In this document: piece after piece, positions 38,281-46,702 of the stretch
Numbering within the stretch: the stretch's first letter is position 1
Layout: each line of letters begins with the position of its first letter
Source: JAGNXB01 sp942490895
Lineage (GTDB): Bacteria > Bacteroidota > Bacteroidia > Chitinophagales > Saprospiraceae
Reading direction: 5' to 3'
Length of the DNA stretch: 64,000 nt
Assembly (NCBI GenBank): GCA_942490895.1
Contig: CALNZC010000073.1
Span: 1 to 64,000 of the forward strand
Notes under the pieces: model-generated
Seen by the model: the letters and a program-made list of their open reading frames with translations, nothing else
Told to the model about the DNA's origin: nothing
Database searches by the model: none
Translations under genes and position numbers: made by a program

Positions 38281-39651
38281 ATGTCCAAACCCATCATAAT
38301 TGCCGGTGCCGGATTGAGTGGCACCCTGTTGGCTGTACGTCTGGCCCAGCGCGGATTCGAAGTCGAACTTTATGAATCCCGCCCGGATATGCGTTCGGCG
38401 GATATTTCTGCCGGGCGTTCGATCAATCTGGCGCTCTCTGACCGCGGACTGCGTGCCCTGGAAATGATTGGCATTCATGAGCAGGTCCTTGAGGATCTGA
38501 TCCCTATGGAAGGACGCATGATCCATCATCAAACGGGACACACACATTTTCAATCTTATTCCGGCCGAAAAGGAGAACATATCAATTCTGTTTCCAGGGG
38601 GGGGCTGAACATCGCCCTGTTAGATCAGGCAGAAGCTTTGCCTAATCTGAAATTATTTTTCAATACACCTTGTGTGCATGTTGATCTGGAAGGGGGCATT
38701 GCTCATTTCCACGATCAGACCACCAATCGTCATATTGAACGTGAAGGTGCACTGATCATCGGTGCGGATGGAGCGGGCAGTGCAGTGCGGGGCAGCATGT
38801 TATCGCAGGGCCCACGGTTACGGTTTGACTATCGGCAGGATTGGCTGACGCATGGTTATAAGGAACTCTCCTTTCCGCCTTCGGCAGATGGCGGTTGGCT
38901 GGTGGAAAAAAATGCTTTGCATATCTGGCCGCGAGGTGGATTTATGATGATCGCATTACCGAATCCGGATGGCAGTTTTACCGTTACACTCTTCCTGCCG
39001 TTTGAAGGGGAAACCGGTTTTGCTGCCATGCATGACGGACCTTCGGTGCGCAAATATTTTGAGACCTGGTTCCCCGATGCCTTGGAGTTGTTGCCGGATT
39101 TGGAAACAGAATATTTCCAAAACCCCACCAGTTCACTGGGGACGATCAAGTGTTATCCCTGGTCGGCGTATGGCAAAGCAGTTCTGATCGGAGATGCTGC
39201 ACATGCGGTGGTTCCCTTTTATGGTCAAGGGATGAATTGCTCGTTTGAGGATTGCCTGGTCTTTGACCAGTGCCTGGATCAATATGGTGATGATTGGGAT
39301 CGATTATTACCGGCCTTTCAGGAATTGCGCAAACCCAATGCCGATGCCATTGCGGATCTGGCGGTGGAGAATTTTTATGAAATGCGCGACCATGTCGCCG
39401 ATCCGATCTTCATGCGCAAGCGCCAATTGGAAACCAAGCTGGAAGCCACGTTTCCGGATTATTTCTCCAAATACTCCCTGGTCACTTTCCGAGAAGATGT
39501 GCCCTATTCACGGGCCAAAGAATTGGGAAATGCCCAGGATAAAGTGTTGATGGAACTGTGCGCGGTAGACAAGCCGTTGGATGAACTGGACCTCCAGGCG
39601 ATCCTGACTACGGTCAAAGATCGGACTGCGGCATTGCGTAATGGATTGTAA
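38281..39651 (+). CDS. kmo: Kynurenine 3-monooxygenase
   Basis: FAD- and NADPH-dependent hydroxylase converting kynurenine to 3-hydroxykynurenine in tryptophan catabolism; in several Bacteroidota this leads to quinolinate and NAD. 456 residues, usual length. FAD-binding motif IIAGAGLSGTLLAVRLAQRG at the N-terminus, then ESRPDMRSADISAGRSINLALSDRG typical of KMO, GADGAGSAVR (DG motif), and LIGDAAHAVVPFYGQGMNCSFEDC (GD motif). No other kynurenine-pathway gene is in the window. The stop lies about 75 bp before ompH. Confidence 0.93.
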   Translation: MSKPIIIAGAGLSGTLLAVRLAQRGFEVELYESRPDMRSADISAGRSINLALSDRGLRALEMIGIHEQVLEDLIPMEGRMIHHQTGHTHFQSYSGRKGEHINSVSRGGLNIALLDQAEALPNLKLFFNTPCVHVDLEGGIAHFHDQTTNRHIEREGALIIGADGAGSAVRGSMLSQGPRLRFDYRQDWLTHGYKELSFPPSADGGWLVEKNALHIWPRGGFMMIALPNPDGSFTVTLFLPFEGETGFAAMHDGPSVRKYFETWFPDALELLPDLETEYFQNPTSSLGTIKCYPWSAYGKAVLIGDAAHAVVPFYGQGMNCSFEDCLVFDQCLDQYGDDWDRLLPAFQELRKPNADAIADLAVENFYEMRDHVADPIFMRKRQLETKLEATFPDYFSKYSLVTFREDVPYSRAKELGNAQDKVLMELCAVDKPLDELDLQAILTTVKDRTAALRNGL

Positions 39652-39704
39652 AGCATTGACAGAAGTAATCTTTCTCGGATATACTACCCACACAGCTGGT
39701 TCGT

Positions 39705-39712
39705 TACCTTTG
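39705..39712 (+). promoter_or_regulatory. Candidate TAnnTTTG promoter for the ompH gene
   Basis: TACCTTTG 15 bases before the ATG at 39728. No TTG at the usual upstream spacing. Confidence 0.45.
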
Positions 39713-39727
39713 CACAAAATTTGCTCC

Positions 39728-40234
39728 ATGCGTCTTCTTTTTTCGATGTTGGCTGTTGTTTTAACAGTCGGTTTTGCATCCGCCCAAAAGGTCGGTCACG
39801 TTCATTCTCTCCAGTTGCTGTCGCAGCTACCGGAGATCGCAGTTGCCGACTCGCTTCTGGCCATCTATCAGGTTGAACTTCAGGCGAAAGGTGATAGTAT
39901 GTTGAATGCCCTGCAGACGAATTACCAGGCTTATGTCAAGGAATCTCAGTCCGGGGCGCTGTCTCAGATCCAGGCTCAGACCAAAGAGGCTGCACTGCAA
40001 GAGCAGCAAACGGCATTACAGGGTTTTGAACAAGCCGGGCAACAGTTGATCATGTCAAAGCGCCAATCTCTGTACGATCCTATCCTGAATAAAGTGGATG
40101 CGGCTATTAAGGAAGTCGGCAAAGAAGAAGGTTATCAAATGATCTTTGACTCGAGCGTCCAAGCGATGGTCTTCACCAATGGTGCCGAAGACGTGATGGC
40201 TAAGGTCTTAGCCAAGTTGGGCTACAAAGGGTAA
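39728..40234 (+). CDS. OmpH/Skp family periplasmic chaperone
   Basis: 168 residues from the ATG at 39728, which gives a signal peptide (MRLLFSMLAVVLTVGFASAQ). The mature protein starts KVGHVHSLQLLSQLPEIAVADSLL and continues into a Gln/Ala-rich coiled coil (about 45-125), then VDAAIKEVGKEEGYQMIFDSS, the conserved end block of the family. Skp-type proteins hold unfolded outer-membrane proteins in the periplasm. In other Bacteroidota ompH lies next to bamA; here it does not. It is 12 bp upstream of the DUF5916 gene and may be cotranscribed with it. Confidence 0.85.
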   Translation: MRLLFSMLAVVLTVGFASAQKVGHVHSLQLLSQLPEIAVADSLLAIYQVELQAKGDSMLNALQTNYQAYVKESQSGALSQIQAQTKEAALQEQQTALQGFEQAGQQLIMSKRQSLYDPILNKVDAAIKEVGKEEGYQMIFDSSVQAMVFTNGAEDVMAKVLAKLGYKG

Positions 40235-40246
40235 ACCTCACATTTG

Positions 40247-42460
40247 ATGGTATTGCATTTCAGAACAGGTTTGCTTCTCCTCCTGACTGGGATCAGTATA
40301 TCTGTCTGTCAGGGTCAGGAGACACAGGAGCGAAATCAGTTGAACATCCGGCCGATCCAGGGAGAATTCGTCCTGGATGGCCTGCCCGATGAAGCGTTTT
40401 GGATGCAGGCTGACTCTGCGACCCATTTCTGGTTGGAGTCTCCTCGTGTAGAACCCGATGCCAAACCGACCACGGTTGTGCGTATGGCTTATGATGCTGA
40501 CTACCTGTATCTCGCCGGATGGTGTCAGGAGGTGGCTCCGGTGAATGTCCAGACTTTGCGAAGAGATGTAGACTACTTTCGTGGGGACGGCCTGGGTGTT
40601 GTCCTGGACCCCATTAACGAACACACATACGGGTACTTCTTTGGCTCCAGTCCGTTTGGAACACAGATTGATGGGGTCATCCTGGGAGTGGGCACGGATG
40701 TCAGTACTGTTTGGGACGGCACGTTTTATACCGCCACAAATCAAACTGTGGATGGATGGACTCTGGAGATGGTTATTCCCATGCGAACACTTCGTTATGA
40801 TGCTGAAAATAAAGTTTGGGGCATTCAATTTGTGCGCAATGTGATCAATCAGAATGAGGTGCAGACCTGGGCACCGGTGCCTCTACAGTTTGGCCCTCTG
40901 GATCTCAATTTTACAGGAGAACTCCACTGGCAGGAATCCCCTGCGAGTCGGATCACCAATGTCTCCTTGATCCCATATATCCTGGCGGGTACCCAGAAAG
41001 AACCCAATGCTGCAGATCCAATTCAGAATACCTTCAATGCGGGTCTGGATGCACGTATGGGGATTGGTTCTTCGCTGAATCTGGATTTGACGTTGAATCC
41101 GGATTTCAGTCAAGTGGATATCGATGAACAGCCGGTCAATTTAACCCGATTCAACATTCGGCTGCCTGAACGGCGCACCTTTTTTCTGGAGAATACAGAT
41201 GTATTCAGTGAATTTGCATTGAATACGATCAGGCCCTTTTTTTCCAGACGGATCGGTCTTGATGACAATGGAGGTACAGTGCCTATCCTGTATGGGGCAC
41301 GATTGAGTGGAAATGTGTCTAAGGACACCCGGATCGGCGTCCTGAATATGCAGACGGGTTCATCATCCAGTACCTCTGCCCAGAATTATTCAGCAGTTTC
41401 TGTGAATCAGCAAATTTTCAGCCGTTCGCGGATTGCAGCATTAGTCACCAATCGGCAATCCTTTACCGATGGGCAATTCGAGAAAGCCGATTACGGTCGA
41501 ACGGCAGGTCTGGAAGGTAATTATCGGATCCCATCCGGCAAACTGGAGATCTGGGGATCCATGCATGCATCCTTCAAACCGGACATTTCGGGAGAGCAGG
41601 TCTGCTGGACAACGGGCACCGCTTACAATGGTGAGCGATTCAAAGGATATATCAATTATTCAGGGGCGGGAAAGAACTACTATGCTGACATGGGGTTTGT
41701 TCAGCGCGTGGAAAATTATGATGCCAGTCGGGATACGGTGATCCGGTTGGGTTATCATCAGTTATACAATGACATGAGCTGGACCACATATCCGGCGTCG
41801 ACAAGTTCCTGGTTTAACCGGCATTGGTTGCAATCCATCAATTCTGTGATCCTCAATCCAGATGGAAGTTTGAATGAATCATTACACTCGTTGACCTATA
41901 ATTTCTTCTTTAAGGATCGGCGATATTTTAAGGTCTTTACCAGTCTGGAGCAGATCAACCTGCTGTTTCCAACTTCTTTTGTATCCGATGGTGAACCACT
42001 ACCTGCAGATGGATACACATTTATTCAGGGCGGTGCATTTATGGATACGGACTCAAGAAAACCCTGGTATTTTTTAATCGGAGGATCCGGGGGGCAATTT
42101 TATAATGGGGATATTTTATCCGGGCAAGCCGGGGTCACTTATCGGGTCATGCCTTATGGTAGTCTGGGCCTGCGATTAAATTATAACCGCCTCGATTTTC
42201 CGGAGGAATATGGCCATGCGGAGATTGTCAACATGACCACCCGACTGGACATCACCTTTACCCGAAATATCTTCTGGACCAGTTTTGTCCAATACAATAC
42301 CCAACGGGAGATCTTTAATGTCAATAGTCGATTTCAGTGGCGGTTTGCGCCCTTGTCTGATTTGTTTCTGGTATATACGGATAGCTACGATACACCCGGG
42401 CAGTTTCGTGATCGGGTGAGAACGCTGGTGTTGAAGCTGAATTATTGGTGGACAATTTGA
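40247..42460 (+). CDS. DUF5916 domain outer membrane protein with CBM9-like N-terminus
   Basis: 737 residues from the ATG at 40247 (a TTG is at 40244). Signal peptide ends near VCQGQE. Residues about 30-210 form a carbohydrate-binding family 9-like domain (IQGEFVLDGLPDEAFW, VRMAYDADYLYLAGWCQE, GWTLEMVIPMRTLRY). The rest is DUF5916, with DLTLNPDFSQVDIDEQPVNLTRF and ERRTFFLEN, ending in barrel strands and a terminal aromatic-rich KLNYWWTI. The family is widespread in Bacteroidota and has no established function. Confidence 0.88.
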   Translation: MVLHFRTGLLLLLTGISISVCQGQETQERNQLNIRPIQGEFVLDGLPDEAFWMQADSATHFWLESPRVEPDAKPTTVVRMAYDADYLYLAGWCQEVAPVNVQTLRRDVDYFRGDGLGVVLDPINEHTYGYFFGSSPFGTQIDGVILGVGTDVSTVWDGTFYTATNQTVDGWTLEMVIPMRTLRYDAENKVWGIQFVRNVINQNEVQTWAPVPLQFGPLDLNFTGELHWQESPASRITNVSLIPYILAGTQKEPNAADPIQNTFNAGLDARMGIGSSLNLDLTLNPDFSQVDIDEQPVNLTRFNIRLPERRTFFLENTDVFSEFALNTIRPFFSRRIGLDDNGGTVPILYGARLSGNVSKDTRIGVLNMQTGSSSSTSAQNYSAVSVNQQIFSRSRIAALVTNRQSFTDGQFEKADYGRTAGLEGNYRIPSGKLEIWGSMHASFKPDISGEQVCWTTGTAYNGERFKGYINYSGAGKNYYADMGFVQRVENYDASRDTVIRLGYHQLYNDMSWTTYPASTSSWFNRHWLQSINSVILNPDGSLNESLHSLTYNFFFKDRRYFKVFTSLEQINLLFPTSFVSDGEPLPADGYTFIQGGAFMDTDSRKPWYFLIGGSGGQFYNGDILSGQAGVTYRVMPYGSLGLRLNYNRLDFPEEYGHAEIVNMTTRLDITFTRNIFWTSFVQYNTQREIFNVNSRFQWRFAPLSDLFLVYTDSYDTPGQFRDRVRTLVLKLNYWWTI

Positions 42461-42870
42461 GTCGAGGAGTTGAGGAGTCAAGAAGTGGAGGAGGAATATG
42501 GAAAACCGCCAAGTCGCTAAGTCGCCAAGATGGATCCGATGTTGTATCGAAGACGACGTAGTCCGGGGTTTGCCTGAGAGAGGAGGTGAATGAGGGGGGT
42601 GAGTCGAGGAGGAAAACGCCAAGGCCGGATGTTTTCAGTCCGGATCCAGACCTCCGAGCGCTCGGGGCGTCTGGACGCAAAGTCGCGAAGATGGTCGGGT
42701 ATGTCATACCGAAGACGATGTAGCCCAGGGTTTTAACCCTGGGATCCTAAGATTTGATATACCGAAAACCATTTCAATGGTTTACCTCATGGTTCCCAGG
42801 ATTGGAAACAGCCTTGAATCCATCAAGGTGTGTTCGGCCTTTTTTCCTACTTTAGCGTTCCTTTTCCGAC
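42461..42870. other. Intergenic region with diverged direct repeats
   Basis: About 410 bp with no gene. Two related units of about 55 bp (42,518-42,570 and 42,679-42,734) share GTCGC-AAGATGG and CGAAGACGA-GTAG-CC. A hairpin built on CAGAC...CCGAGCGCTCGGGG...GTCTG lies at 42,645-42,672. A family B repeat ends the region. Confidence 0.55.
42720..42786 (+). repeat. Intergenic repeat family B, copy 3 (short form)
   Basis: GTAGCCCAGGGTTTTAACCC and TGGGATCC, then the hairpin AACCATTTCAATGGTT. It lacks the GACCGCCGCAGGAGG insert of copies 1 and 2, leaving a tight CCCAGGG/CCCTGGG hairpin. Confidence 0.7.
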
Positions 42871-44712
42871 ATGAGTCAATACCTTGTTTCAGCCCGTAAG
42901 TATCGCCCTGTCCGCTTTGATGAAGTGGTCGGGCAGGGGCATGTCACGCAGACATTGAAAAATGCGCTGAAGCTGGATAAGCTGGCTCATGCCTTTTTGT
43001 TCTGCGGGCCACGAGGTGTAGGAAAAACAACTTGTGCGCGGATTCTGGCCAGGGTGCTCAATTGTGAGAATGTGAGTCAGGATCATGAGCCGTGTAATAC
43101 TTGCAACTCCTGTAAGTCGTTCAACAACAACGCCTCGTTCAATATCCTGGAACTGGATGCCGCGTCCAACAACTCGGTTGACCATATCCGAGCTCTGGTG
43201 GAGCAAGTGCGTTTCCAACCACAACAGGGGAAGTACAAGATCTTTATCATAGATGAGGTGCATATGCTCTCTCAGGCAGCGTTTAATGCCTTCCTGAAGA
43301 CGCTGGAAGAGCCGCCTCCCTATGCCATATTCATTCTGGCTACCACAGAGAAGCACAAGATTATTCCCACCATTCTTTCTCGTTGTCAGATCTACGACTT
43401 CAAGCGCATTGCGATTGCGGATACGGTCAAGCATCTGCAGGGGATTTGTGACCAGGAAAAGATCAAGGCAGAAGAGGATGCCCTGCATATCATTGCTGAA
43501 AAGGCTGATGGTGCCCTTCGGGATGCCTTGTCCATCTTCGATCGTATGGCCAGTTCATCTGACGGTGAGGTCACTTATGACGGAGTGATTCGGAATTTGA
43601 ATGTGCTGGACTTCCAGTATTACTTCCGGGCCGTGGATGCCTTGATCGCCGGTGATCACGCAAAGGCGATGCTTATCCTGGAGGAGGTCTTTCAAAACGG
43701 CTTTGAGGGAGATACATTTATCAACGGGCTGGCGGAGCACATTCGCAATTTGCTCGTGATCCAGGATACCCGGACTACGGCTCTCTTGGAAACGAGTGCC
43801 ACCTGGCATCAGCGATATCAGGAGCAGGCGATGCTGGCTGCACCCAGCTTCCTGTTGACTGCACTGCACATTGCCAACCTGACTGATGTTCAATTTCCCC
43901 TCGCTCGCAATAAGCGGTTGCACACCGAAATGGCTCTGATCCGAATGGCCCATATCCATCATGTGATGGAAGTTGGACAAGCTGCTTTGGCGGCTGAAAA
44001 AAAAAAGCCCAAGTCTGAATTGACGGAGGAGGCCCCTGTTCGGCCAACTCCACCTCAACCACAAGTACAACCGGTTCCACGGGAGGCAGAACCTGTACAA
44101 CCGGTTACCTCCCATCCGAAACCAGAGATTTCAGCTCAAACAAAAGCGGCTACTACAGGATCTGTTGAGGCGGAAACAGTGTCAGATTCCATACCGGTAT
44201 CGCCAGAAGCCATCCCCCATGCAGTGGATAAAACGGTGCCCCCTCCCAAGGCTAAGCCCTCCCCGGGAGGTGGTGGATTAAAATCACTTTCCAGTCTGGA
44301 AAAGGCATTCATTCTGAAGCAGCAGGAGCAGGAAGATGTTGAGTTGGATCTAGACCAGATCCGGGCAGTTTGGGAGGAATATGCTGAAAAAGCGGAGTCG
44401 CCTTCCCTTCGACAATTTCTGATGGATGCACAGATCTCCTTGCAGGGAGAGCGGATCACAGTGGTCGTCGGTACGCAGATGGCCCGGGGCATGATCCAAC
44501 AGGATACGGATCTGATGCCTTTTATTCGAGAACAGGTGCGATATCCGAATCTGGGGATGTTACTAGAGGTGGATACCCGTCTGGCTCCTGAACGGGATAC
44601 CACGGATGATACGCCAACCACGCCTCGGGAGATCTTTGATCATCTGGCAGAGAAAAACCCGATGATCCACGAGTTGAGAAAGCGGTTTGATCTGCGGATT
44701 GATCCAGTTTGA
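42871..44712 (+). CDS. dnaX: DNA polymerase III subunit gamma/tau
   Basis: Clamp-loader ATPase subunit that loads the sliding clamp and links replisome parts. 613 residues. YRPVRFDEVVGQGHV starts domain I; Walker A GPRGVGKTT (46-54); zinc-binding cysteines in NCENVSQDHEPCNTCNSC (about 66-83); Walker B IIDEVHMLS; sensor 1 FILATTEKHKI; SRC box LSRCQIYDFKRI (arginine finger). Domain III ends near residue 370. A Pro/Glu/Lys linker (about 376-470) and a tau-specific C-terminal domain (about 485-613) follow. The linker begins with a ten-A slippery run at residues 376-379, so a short gamma form of about 382 residues may also be made. Confidence 0.95.
   Translation: MSQYLVSARKYRPVRFDEVVGQGHVTQTLKNALKLDKLAHAFLFCGPRGVGKTTCARILARVLNCENVSQDHEPCNTCNSCKSFNNNASFNILELDAASNNSVDHIRALVEQVRFQPQQGKYKIFIIDEVHMLSQAAFNAFLKTLEEPPPYAIFILATTEKHKIIPTILSRCQIYDFKRIAIADTVKHLQGICDQEKIKAEEDALHIIAEKADGALRDALSIFDRMASSSDGEVTYDGVIRNLNVLDFQYYFRAVDALIAGDHAKAMLILEEVFQNGFEGDTFINGLAEHIRNLLVIQDTRTTALLETSATWHQRYQEQAMLAAPSFLLTALHIANLTDVQFPLARNKRLHTEMALIRMAHIHHVMEVGQAALAAEKKKPKSELTEEAPVRPTPPQPQVQPVPREAEPVQPVTSHPKPEISAQTKAATTGSVEAETVSDSIPVSPEAIPHAVDKTVPPPKAKPSPGGGGLKSLSSLEKAFILKQQEQEDVELDLDQIRAVWEEYAEKAESPSLRQFLMDAQISLQGERITVVVGTQMARGMIQQDTDLMPFIREQVRYPNLGMLLEVDTRLAPERDTTDDTPTTPREIFDHLAEKNPMIHELRKRFDLRIDPV
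43997..44007 (+). promoter_or_regulatory. Slippery A10-G sequence in dnaX (candidate gamma/tau switch)
   Basis: Ten A then G, phased so that A AAA AAG (44001-44007) is in the tau frame as in E. coli dnaX. A -1 shift reads Ala-Gln-Val-stop (TGA at 44016). Loss of one A reads Ser-Pro-Ser-Leu-Asn-stop. Either gives a product of about 382-383 residues comprising domains I-III. Confidence 0.65.
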
Positions 44713-44714
44713 AC

Positions 44715-46580
44715 CTAGCGGCCAGCATGGATGAGCAGGACAGATATATCTGCCGGACTCACCCCGCTGATACGACTGGCCTGACCGATGGTCCGGGGCC
44801 GAGAGCGAGTCAGCTTTTCACGTGCTTCATTGGATAGCCCACTCAGTTTGTGGTAATCCAAACTCTCAACAAGAGACATGTCTTCCAGGCGGTTCATTTT
44901 GTCAACCATGTCTTGTTCTCGCTGAATATAGCCTTCATACTTCATGGTGATCTCTGCGTATTCCCGGACTTCCTGATCGTAGGGTGCGAGGAAGGTTTGG
45001 AGTTCAGGAATCAGATTGGCCAGATCAGCCATAGCGACATGGGGGCGAAGCAGAATGCCATGCAGTTTCCCCTTTTGAGATACAGGGGTTGAGTCTATTC
45101 CTTCGAGGAAGGCATTGACCTGGGCCGGTTCAATACTATGGTTGCGAACAAATTTCTCAATGGCTGCACTGCCGTCTACTTTCTCTTGCACTCTGTCCAG
45201 CCGAGTTTCCAACCCTTTCATGCCCAGCTTTTCGGCCAGGGGGGTAAGGCGAACATCGGCATTATCCTGTCGGAGGAGAATACGGAATTCAGCCCTGGAG
45301 GTGAACATGCGATAGGGTTCGTTCGTGCCTTTATTGACCAGGTCATCGATTAAAACGCCGATATAGGCATCACTGCGACGCAGGATGAAGGACTCCTCTT
45401 CTGCGACAGCGCGATGCGCATTGATCCCGGCCATCAGACCCTGACATCCAGCTTCTTCATATCCGGTAGTCCCATTGATCTGGCCCGCAAAGAACAGGTT
45501 TTTCACCAGTCGCGTTTCAAGGGACATTTCCAGTTGATGTGGTGGGAAGAAGTCATATTCAATCGCGTATCCGGGGCGGAACATCTTGACGTTTTCAAGA
45601 CCGTGTACTTTGCGGATAGCGTTATACTGTACATCTTCAGGAAGGGAAGAAGAAAAGCCATTGACATACACCTCACAGGTATTCCGTCCTTCCGGTTCGA
45701 TGAAGAGTTGATGGCGATCCTTATCGGCGAAGCGGTCGATCTTGTCTTCAATAGAAGGACAATAACGTGGCCCCAGTCCCTGGATACGCCCATTGAACAT
45801 CGGGGATCGGTCAAAGCCCGTACGCAAGGTATCATGGACTTCCTGGGACGTATAGGCGATATGACAGGGAAGCTGATCGATCAGTGGAGGGGTATCGGAA
45901 TAGGAGAATTTGCCGGGTGTTTCATCCCCCGGCTGTAACTCCATGACCTCATAGTTGATGGTCCGTCCATCCAGACGAGGTGGAGTACCCGTCTTCATCC
46001 GACCGGATTCGAACCCGAGTTCAATCAGTTGCTCCGTAATTCCCGTGGCGGCTTTCTCGCCGGCACGGCCACCACCAAACTGTTTTTCACCAATGTGAAT
46101 GAGGCCATTGAGGAAGGTGCCATTGGTCAGCACCACTGAGCGGGAGGGAATCTCCAATCCCATCCCGGTCACCACACCCTGAACGCGACCATTTTTGACA
46201 ATCAACCCTTTGACCATTTCCTGCCAAAAATCGATCAGGGGATGGGCCTCCAGCATCATCCGCCATTCTTCTGCAAATCGCTGGCGATCACTTTGGGCCC
46301 TGGGGCTCCACATGGCTGGACCTTTTGATCTGTTCAGGAGTCGAAACTGGACCATGGTCTTATCCGTGATGATGCCCGAATAGCCACCCAGGGCATCGAT
46401 TTCACGCACGATCTGGCCCTTTGCCACCCCGCCCATCGCCGGATTGCAAGACATTTGGGCGATGGTGTGCATATTCATGGTCACCAGCAAGACGCGGGAT
46501 CCCAGGTTGGCTGCAGCAACAGCAGCCTCACAGCCGGCATGCCCGGCGCCGACTACAATGACATCGTAAGTTGGAAACAT
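44715..46580 (-). CDS. mnmG: tRNA uridine-5-carboxymethylaminomethyl(34) synthesis enzyme MnmG
   Basis: With MnmE, it modifies U34 of several tRNAs using FAD, glycine or ammonium and methylene-tetrahydrofolate. 621 residues, normal. FAD motif IVVGAGHAGCEAAVAAANLG near the N-terminus; CNPAMGGVAKGQIVREIDALGG; conserved redox-cysteine region GTPPRLDGRT; GYEEAGCQGLMAGINAHRA; C-terminal MnmE/tRNA-binding helical domain with YEGYIQREQ and SRISGVSPADISVLLIHAGR. It converges with dnaX (stops 2 bp apart) and is divergent from the M1 peptidase gene. TACCTTTG lies seven bases before the ATG. Confidence 0.95.
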   Translation of the reverse strand: MFPTYDVIVVGAGHAGCEAAVAAANLGSRVLLVTMNMHTIAQMSCNPAMGGVAKGQIVREIDALGGYSGIITDKTMVQFRLLNRSKGPAMWSPRAQSDRQRFAEEWRMMLEAHPLIDFWQEMVKGLIVKNGRVQGVVTGMGLEIPSRSVVLTNGTFLNGLIHIGEKQFGGGRAGEKAATGITEQLIELGFESGRMKTGTPPRLDGRTINYEVMELQPGDETPGKFSYSDTPPLIDQLPCHIAYTSQEVHDTLRTGFDRSPMFNGRIQGLGPRYCPSIEDKIDRFADKDRHQLFIEPEGRNTCEVYVNGFSSSLPEDVQYNAIRKVHGLENVKMFRPGYAIEYDFFPPHQLEMSLETRLVKNLFFAGQINGTTGYEEAGCQGLMAGINAHRAVAEEESFILRRSDAYIGVLIDDLVNKGTNEPYRMFTSRAEFRILLRQDNADVRLTPLAEKLGMKGLETRLDRVQEKVDGSAAIEKFVRNHSIEPAQVNAFLEGIDSTPVSQKGKLHGILLRPHVAMADLANLIPELQTFLAPYDQEVREYAEITMKYEGYIQREQDMVDKMNRLEDMSLVESLDYHKLSGLSNEAREKLTRSRPRTIGQASRISGVSPADISVLLIHAGR

Positions 46581-46587
46581 GGTGGTA

Positions 46588-46595
46588 CAAAGGTA
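46588..46595 (-). promoter_or_regulatory. Candidate TAnnTTTG promoter for mnmG
   Basis: TACCTTTG on the minus strand with only seven bases to the mnmG ATG, implying a leaderless or nearly leaderless mRNA if used. Confidence 0.45.
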
Positions 46596-46621
46596 AGGGG
46601 GATAACCGGATCATGAACGTT

Positions 46622-46642
46622 CTGGTTCATTTGGTGAACCAG
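46622..46642. promoter_or_regulatory. Palindrome between divergent mnmG and peptidase genes
   Basis: CTGGTTCA and TGAACCAG (8-bp perfect arms, five-base spacer) lie between the two promoter elements. Candidate operator; no regulator identified. Confidence 0.4.
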
Positions 46643-46656
46643 CGTGTGAACAACTC

Positions 46657-46686
46657 TTGCTTTCGATCTTTCGTTCAGTACTTTTG
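46657..46686 (+). promoter_or_regulatory. Bacteroidota-type promoter (TTG-N19-TACTTTTG) for the M1 peptidase
   Basis: TTG at 46657-46659 and TACTTTTG at 46679-46686 are separated by 19 bases, matching the -33/-7 arrangement of Bacteroidota housekeeping promoters. The ATG at 46703 is 16 bases downstream. Confidence 0.6.
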
Positions 46687-46702
46687 TAACCAATTTGCAG
46701 CT

